Below are positions 59,469 to 64,000 of a stretch of DNA of 64,000 nucleotides, in pieces. The notes beneath the pieces are model-generated. The model was given only the letters and a program-made list of their open reading frames with translations. It searched no databases and was not told the origin of the DNA. The stretch lies in the NCBI GenBank assembly GCA_963751335.1, contig CAVVUB010000008.1, positions 1,426,001 to 1,490,000 of the forward strand, read 5' to 3'. This DNA comes from Bog-473 sp963751335 (GTDB lineage Bacteria > Actinomycetota > Acidimicrobiia > Acidimicrobiales > RAAP-2). The translations under genes and the position numbers were made by a program. How positions within the stretch are numbered: the stretch's first letter is position 1; each line of letters starts with the position of its first letter.

Positions 59469-61193
59469 TCAGTGCCGAACGGAGATGCCGCCCCAGTCCG
59501 GATCGGGACGTCCACTGGCGTAGGCGGCGCCGAGGTTGGACAGCCAGGCCACGCTGTCGTCCACGCCGCCCGGTCGGTTGCGCTCGAGCCACAGCGCGCG
59601 GTAGCGCTCCGTCAGGCCGTCCAGTTCGCGCCCGAGCACATCGCGCTCTGACTGCGACACCGACGCGATGTGCCCGTCGACCGCCAGGCGGGCCTGGAGG
59701 TCGCGCATGAGGAGTGCCACGAGGTCGATGCTGAACTCCACCTCGTCGACGAGTCCGGCCGCGTCCGCCCGCCCGGGCCTCGCCCGGGCCACCAGTCCGC
59801 GCACCTCGACCAGGCGGCCCTCGACCGCATCGACCTCGGCCGGCGTCAACCCCTTGGTCAAGGACCGGCCGACGGGAAGCTGCGGATAGTAGAGGTTCAT
59901 CACGAGAGCCGACATGTTGGGGAACTGCGGCGTCACCGCGAGATGGAGATCACCGAGGTTCAGGACGGCGTCGGCCAGCGCGCCCGTCGGGTCCAAGAAC
60001 ACATGGGCGCTCAGGGCCTCGTGCAGGTCGAGGTCGGCGTTGGCGGCCAGGCACCACGAGACGGCCGCGCCGTAGGCCAGTCCAGGTTCGCTCACTACGG
60101 GCTGCTGGAGGTGGCCGTTGTCTCCCCAATCCGTGTTGAGATAGCCGGTGGCGCCGTGGGCGAGGGCGGCCTCGGCCGCCCGCCGGCACGTGCTGCGGGC
60201 GTTGGTGGCCCGTCCGAGGATGCTCATCCAGCTCGAGGTGCCCGGCGCAACCCAGAAGGGCACGCCCGCCTCGGCCAGAACCGCACAGCGCTCGTCGAAC
60301 GGATACCAATCGTCGTAGCCCCACTCGCACACCGTCACGCCCGCGGGCAACCGGGCCACCAGGTCGCTCCGTCCACTGATCATGTCGCCCCACATCAACA
60401 TCTCGCGGCCGGTCAGCTCCGGCAGCGCACGCAGGGTGCGCACCCAGGCCAAGAAGTCGTCCATGCGGGCGTGGGGGAGTTCCCAGGCCTCGTCGAGACC
60501 GACGTGCACCCGGCGGCTGGTGAAGTGCGGGAGCAGTTCGGCCAGCAGCTCGCGCACCAGGGCCAGCGAACCCGGATTCGTCGGCTCGAGCGTCATGGGG
60601 GCGCGGCGGATGCCGTAAGGGTCGGTGAAGCCGTCTGGCTCTATGGCCAGGTGCCGGTACCGCTCGTGGGCCAGCCACCGGTTCATGTGACCCAGGCAAT
60701 TCTGGTTCGGGACCAGCTCGACGTGGCGGGCTCGGCAGTAGGCGTCCAGCTCCTCGATCTCTGCGGCGTCGAGGGGGCTGGCGCTGCGGTGGACGAGGTC
60801 GTGGTTCGCGTAGGCGAAGGTGTGCTCGGAGTAGAGCTGCACCTGGTTGACCTTGAGCGAGGCCAAGCGGTCGATGAGTGCCTTGAGAGAGTCCGTCGTC
60901 GGCACCTTGTCCCGTGAGATGTCGACCATCACGCCGCGCACGGGCAGGTCCGGGTGGTCGCGCACCGTTCCGGTGGGAAGGCGGTCCCCGTGCAACCGGG
61001 CCAGCTGGCTCAGCGTGGCCGCACCGTAGAACAGGCCGGCCTCGTCCGCCCCGACCAGCTCGACCGCGTCGCGCCCGATGCGCAACGTGTAGCCCTGGGC
61101 GGGCAGGGAGCCATCGAGCCGGGTGATCGGCGGTCGGTTCTCGACCAGCTCGGCCGTCAGGTCGAGTGTCCGGGGCACAGGGAGCAGATTCAC
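59469..61193 (-). CDS. GH20 beta-N-acetylhexosaminidase-like glycoside hydrolase
   Basis: 574 residues. An N-terminal GH20b-type domain (LVGADEAGLFYGAATLSQL, with RGVMVDISRDKVPT at the barrel start) and the catalytic barrel with HVGLDEAWELPH, whose Asp-Glu is the GH20 substrate-assisted pair. YLNTDWGDNGHLQQP is a later active-site loop. No signal peptide, so it works in the cytoplasm on small N-acetylhexosaminides or related glycosides. It ends with a helical domain. Overlaps the GNAT gene by 4 bases, so the two are co-translated. Confidence 0.88.
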   Translation of the reverse strand: MNLLPVPRTLDLTAELVENRPPITRLDGSLPAQGYTLRIGRDAVELVGADEAGLFYGAATLSQLARLHGDRLPTGTVRDHPDLPVRGVMVDISRDKVPTTDSLKALIDRLASLKVNQVQLYSEHTFAYANHDLVHRSASPLDAAEIEELDAYCRARHVELVPNQNCLGHMNRWLAHERYRHLAIEPDGFTDPYGIRRAPMTLEPTNPGSLALVRELLAELLPHFTSRRVHVGLDEAWELPHARMDDFLAWVRTLRALPELTGREMLMWGDMISGRSDLVARLPAGVTVCEWGYDDWYPFDERCAVLAEAGVPFWVAPGTSSWMSILGRATNARSTCRRAAEAALAHGATGYLNTDWGDNGHLQQPVVSEPGLAYGAAVSWCLAANADLDLHEALSAHVFLDPTGALADAVLNLGDLHLAVTPQFPNMSALVMNLYYPQLPVGRSLTKGLTPAEVDAVEGRLVEVRGLVARARPGRADAAGLVDEVEFSIDLVALLMRDLQARLAVDGHIASVSQSERDVLGRELDGLTERYRALWLERNRPGGVDDSVAWLSNLGAAYASGRPDPDWGGISVRH

Positions 61194-62023
61194 GCCAACA
61201 CCCTCCGGTAGACGAAGAAGACCTCACCCACCCGGCCGCCGACCGCGGCGTAGGGCACCACGGGACCGATCCACACCACCGAGATCCGCTCGGCGCCCCG
61301 GCGCCGGAGCTCGTGCAGTGCGCCGAGCAACACGCCCTTTCCTCTTCCTTGCCCCATGAGGTCGGGCCGCACGGCCACCGGACCGAGCAGCCCGCGCCGG
61401 TTCACCTCGAACGCGCAGAACGCCGTGACCGGTCCAGAATCCCCCTCCGCCCGGGCGATGAAGAGGTTGCCCTTGTCGAGGGCCCGCAGCACCTCGGCTC
61501 GCCAGTTGGGCCAGTGGGTTGCCGTCCACTCGTCCAGTTCGGCTCGCTCGTCGGGCCGGGCCAAACGGTGGCCGCCTCCGGGGTCCTCGGGGATCTGCGC
61601 CAGCTCCACGTCCATGTTGAAGTTGGCCTCGGTGCGGCTGTAGTGGCGACGCTCGAGAAGGGAGAGGAGCGCGGTCTCGGTGCTGGGCACGCCGGGCCAC
61701 AGGAAATAGGGCGGGTCCGCCCCGGTGATGAGGCTCTGGTGCCCCGCCTCACGCGCCCAGTCCTCGGCCGAGGCCAAGAGCGCCTGGCCGAGACCGCGGC
61801 GACGGGCCGACGGGTCGACCGCCATGAGGCGGATGTGGGGACCGTCGTCGCATTCGACCAAGATCACCACGCCGGTCGTGGGGTCTCCGAAGATGGTGGC
61901 CGGTTGATCGTCTGCGCACAGGGCGCCCTCGAGCTCTTCGGGCGCCGGAGGATTCGCCATCGAACGGGCGCAGAGGCGGGCCAGGTCACCGAGGTCCGCG
62001 AAGTTGAATCCGGTGCCGGTCAC
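61190..62023 (-). CDS. Double GNAT-domain N-acetyltransferase
   Basis: 277 residues from GTG 62023, with two GNAT modules. Domain 1 has the acetyl-CoA loop in LMAVDPSARRRGLGQALL (R/Q-x-x-G-x-G/A), domain 2 in VAVRPDLMGQGRGKGVLL. Such two-domain acetyltransferases include mycothiol synthase-like and sugar-modifying enzymes. Its co-translation with the hexosaminidase suggests an N-acetyl-amino sugar link, which is inference. Cytoplasmic. Confidence 0.87.
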   Translation of the reverse strand: MTGTGFNFADLGDLARLCARSMANPPAPEELEGALCADDQPATIFGDPTTGVVILVECDDGPHIRLMAVDPSARRRGLGQALLASAEDWAREAGHQSLITGADPPYFLWPGVPSTETALLSLLERRHYSRTEANFNMDVELAQIPEDPGGGHRLARPDERAELDEWTATHWPNWRAEVLRALDKGNLFIARAEGDSGPVTAFCAFEVNRRGLLGPVAVRPDLMGQGRGKGVLLGALHELRRRGAERISVVWIGPVVPYAAVGGRVGEVFFVYRRVLA

Positions 62024-62095
62024 ACCGACACCCGCCCGGGGAGCAACGAGCTGAACCGTGGCATGGGCGATACGCGCAGTCGGGCCATCGGGAGC

Positions 62096-62935
62096 TCAGC
62101 CGACCTCGTCCACGAAGCGAACGCGCGCCAGTTGGAACCCCTCCGCCACCACCCGGCCCCGGCTGTCCCAGAGGATGCAGACCTCGTCGACCATGCCACC
62201 GGCGACCACGTTGGCGGTCATGCGCAGACCGAGCCACCCCGGGGCGGGGCGGGCCCGGACGTAGGTGGACATCTGGAGGGTCGGGACCCAACCGGTTGAG
62301 CCGATCATGAAGGTGGCCGGGGGGGTGGCATCGGTGGAGAACAGGAGGGAGAGTGCGTCGGGCTCACGACCGTCGGCAAAGCGGGCCCACCCCCGCAGCT
62401 CGGCCACCGAGTCGGCCGTCGGCTCGTGCGTGAAGGGCACCGTGGCGGGGTCGAGCCGGAAATCCAAGATGTCCAGGATCCCGACGTGGGGTCCACCTGG
62501 GATCCTCGGGGCGAGTCGGACGCAGTGTTCGGGAGGCGCCGCCTCGAGGGGAGGCAGGCCGACGTAGCGCGGCTCGACGTCGGGCAGTTCGGCCAGGACC
62601 GTCACCGCGTCGGCCAGGTCGTGCTGGTCCTGGACGAGCACGGAGCGAACGTGGGCCGCCGAGCGTCCCGTGCGGAGCACCTCGGTGCGGATCCGGGCCG
62701 GTCCGAACGACGGCGGTCGCAGGTACGTGATCGACGACGACACGACCTCCCACGCCGAATCCGGTCCCGCGCCGACCTCTCTGGCGGCTCGGCCGAGAAG
62801 TGCGAGCACGTAGCCGCCGTTCGGCTTGTCACCGACCGCCCACAACGGGTTGATGTCGGCGTCGAAGAGCCCGGGCTCTGCGGTGGGCCGCACCTCGGTG
62901 GCGGCGTCGAACGACAGCTCTTCGGGCCCGGGCAT
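62096..62935 (-). CDS. Acyl-CoA thioesterase, double-hotdog (TesB-like) family
   Basis: 279 residues: two hotdog modules (WAVGDKPNGGYVLALLGRAA and LSLLFSTDATPPATFM, GWVPTLQMSTYVRARPAPG). The Gly-Gly-Tyr helix start and the later TLQMSTYVRARP are typical of the actinobacterial thioesterase family with the TesB-like fold. It hydrolyses acyl-CoAs to free acids. A single gene, divergent from the methyltransferase gene. Confidence 0.87.
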   Translation of the reverse strand: MPGPEELSFDAATEVRPTAEPGLFDADINPLWAVGDKPNGGYVLALLGRAAREVGAGPDSAWEVVSSSITYLRPPSFGPARIRTEVLRTGRSAAHVRSVLVQDQHDLADAVTVLAELPDVEPRYVGLPPLEAAPPEHCVRLAPRIPGGPHVGILDILDFRLDPATVPFTHEPTADSVAELRGWARFADGREPDALSLLFSTDATPPATFMIGSTGWVPTLQMSTYVRARPAPGWLGLRMTANVVAGGMVDEVCILWDSRGRVVAEGFQLARVRFVDEVG

Positions 62936-62967
62936 GCAGGCGACCCTACTGGCGGCGATGATGGCGC

Positions 62968-63708
62968 ATGCAGTTCGACCTGGAGGGCACGTTCGGCGAG
63001 GACTACCTCTACTTCTACGAGGAGTCGATCGACGACGAGCATTCCGACTCCGACACCGCCGAGATCCTCGGCCTGCTCGAGCTCCCGCAGGGCTCGCGCA
63101 TCCTCGACGCCCCCTGCGGGCACGGTCGCCTTGCGTGGCGCCTCGCCGCCGCCGGCATGGAGGTGACCGGCGTCGACGTGACCCCGGCCTACCTCGAGCA
63201 GGCGCGCCGCGAGACCGATCCGACCCCGGTGTTCGTGACCTATCTGCAGGGCGACGTGCGCCAGCTGCCCGTCGACGGTCCCTTCGATGCGGTCGTGTGC
63301 TGGCTGAACTCCTTCGGCTACTACGACGACGCCGACTGCCACGTCGTGCTCGAGGAGTTCCATCGGGTGCTTCGTCCCGGAGGACGGGTCGCCATCGACA
63401 CCATGCATCACGACGGCGGCGTGCGGCACTTCACGCCGGCACCGGACGCGGTGGTGGTCCAGCGCGGCGACGACACCATGGTGGAGCTGTCCACCTTCGA
63501 TCCGGTGACCGGCCGCATGGTGGTCGAGCGGACGGTCCACCGGGCGGGCGCGGTGCGCCACTCGCCCTACTTCATCCGCCTTCCCACGCCTCCAGAATGG
63601 GTGGTGTGGCTCGAGGCCGCCGGGTTCAGCGACGTGCGGTTCTTCGGCGGGGGCGGGGGCCCGCTCGAGCTCGACAGCTGGGAGATGGTCGTCGTGGCCT
63701 CGGCCTGA
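62968..63708 (+). CDS. Class I SAM-dependent methyltransferase
   Basis: 246 residues. Motif I ILDAPCGHGRLAWRLAAAG, acidic strand-2 end VTGVDVTP, GDVRQLPVDGPFDAVVCW (motif post-II/III) and LRPGGRVAIDTM define the methyltransferase_11/25 type. No further domain. The substrate is unknown; it lies beside the thioesterase gene but in opposite direction. Confidence 0.92.
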   Translation: MQFDLEGTFGEDYLYFYEESIDDEHSDSDTAEILGLLELPQGSRILDAPCGHGRLAWRLAAAGMEVTGVDVTPAYLEQARRETDPTPVFVTYLQGDVRQLPVDGPFDAVVCWLNSFGYYDDADCHVVLEEFHRVLRPGGRVAIDTMHHDGGVRHFTPAPDAVVVQRGDDTMVELSTFDPVTGRMVVERTVHRAGAVRHSPYFIRLPTPPEWVVWLEAAGFSDVRFFGGGGGPLELDSWEMVVVASA

Positions 63709-63853
63709 GCCCCGATGTGCCCTGCCCCGCTCACGGAGGGTGGCGAAGGGCCAGGTATTAGAGTGCACGCTGACGCGGCTGTCAGCGGCCGGTGGCGCGA
63801 ACCCGCCCCGGACGCACCATCCGATCACGAGTTCTCGAAGGAGCGGCCAGTCC

Positions 63854-64000
63854 ATGAGCGGTGGAATCGCAGCCTGGGGCAGCTACCTGCCCTACTGGCG
63901 CCTGCAACGTTCGGCGATCGCGGGCGTGCTCGGCAGCGGTGGCGGCAGGGGCACCCGTTCGGTGGCCTCCTACGACGAGGACACGACCACGCTGGCGGTC
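63854..64000 (+). CDS. HMG-CoA-synthase-like (ketoacyl-CoA synthase fold) protein, 5' end
   Basis: 49 codons before the window ends. GIAAWGSYLPYWRLQRSAI followed by GTRSVASYDEDTTTLAV matches the start of the hydroxymethylglutaryl-CoA synthase/OB-fold group in actinobacteria (the SYLPxxRL opening and the SxDEDxxTLAV segment). GAAGGAG lies upstream of ATG 63854. The active site lies outside the window. A DUF35 partner is expected next. Confidence 0.75.
   Translation, partial: MSGGIAAWGSYLPYWRLQRSAIAGVLGSGGGRGTRSVASYDEDTTTLAV

Overview
This is a GC-rich actinobacterial chromosome segment. GTG starts are common, stop and start codons often overlap (GTGA/ATGA), and several transcripts look leaderless. 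The density of CoA-transferases, acyl-CoA dehydrogenases, luciferase-like monooxygenases, amidohydrolases and thiolase-like/DUF35 pairs resembles uncultured Acidimicrobiia or mycobacteria-like degraders. This assignment is an inference from gene content, not from a marker gene.

Bases 1 to about 33,200 form a large catabolic cluster. It holds four CaiB/BaiF CoA-transferase genes plus the tail of a fifth (one is a two-domain fusion), two ACMSD-like amidohydrolases, three luciferase-like monooxygenases, two acyl-CoA dehydrogenases, an enoyl-CoA hydratase, two thiolase-like plus DUF35 pairs of the Ltp2/ChsH2 retro-aldolase type, a phytanoyl-CoA-type dioxygenase, a P450 with its 3Fe-4S-type ferredoxin, SDR, VOC, CMD/AhpD, EthD, SnoaL and cupin proteins, and a complete branched-chain-amino-acid-type ABC importer. 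The likely logic is import, hydroxylation, CoA activation by transfer, beta-oxidation and side-chain or ring carbon-carbon cleavage of an unknown carboxylic or terpenoid-like substrate. Two FadR-type GntR regulators lie inside. About eleven promoters of the cluster share an A/T-rich element, approximately CTATRCGNATNNT, often in dyad form, which I did not find in the rest of the window. This suggests one coordinated regulon.

Bases 33,200 to 41,340 are accessory DNA: an MFS exporter, a hydrolase remnant, an AbiEi/AbiEii-like toxin-antitoxin pair with a leaderless, operator-covered promoter, a decayed tyrosine recombinase, and a DUF6788/recombinase-like/transposase unit whose last gene is broken by several frameshifts.

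Bases 41,347 to 49,610 are an island of about 8.2 kb bounded by a perfect 47-bp direct repeat that is the 3' part of a tRNA-Lys(CUU) gene. The intact tRNA is at the right end. The island carries a TetR regulator with a clear 24-bp palindromic operator, a Rieske oxygenase, a TauD-like dioxygenase, a DUF1330-SDR fusion, a dimeric alpha/beta-barrel-like protein, an APH-like kinase and an alditol-oxidase-like flavoprotein. I see no integrase inside it.

Bases 49,640 to 64,000 look like core chromosome: acyl-CoA dehydrogenase, cupin_5, acetyl-CoA synthetase-like ligase, VOC protein, a 14-bp minisatellite, thiolase, DUF35, acyl-CoA ligase, a candidate small RNA with strong terminator, a tiny Cys-rich protein, phosphoesterase, lipoprotein, GH20 hexosaminidase, double GNAT, thioesterase, methyltransferase, and the start of an HMG-CoA-synthase-like gene that runs off the window.
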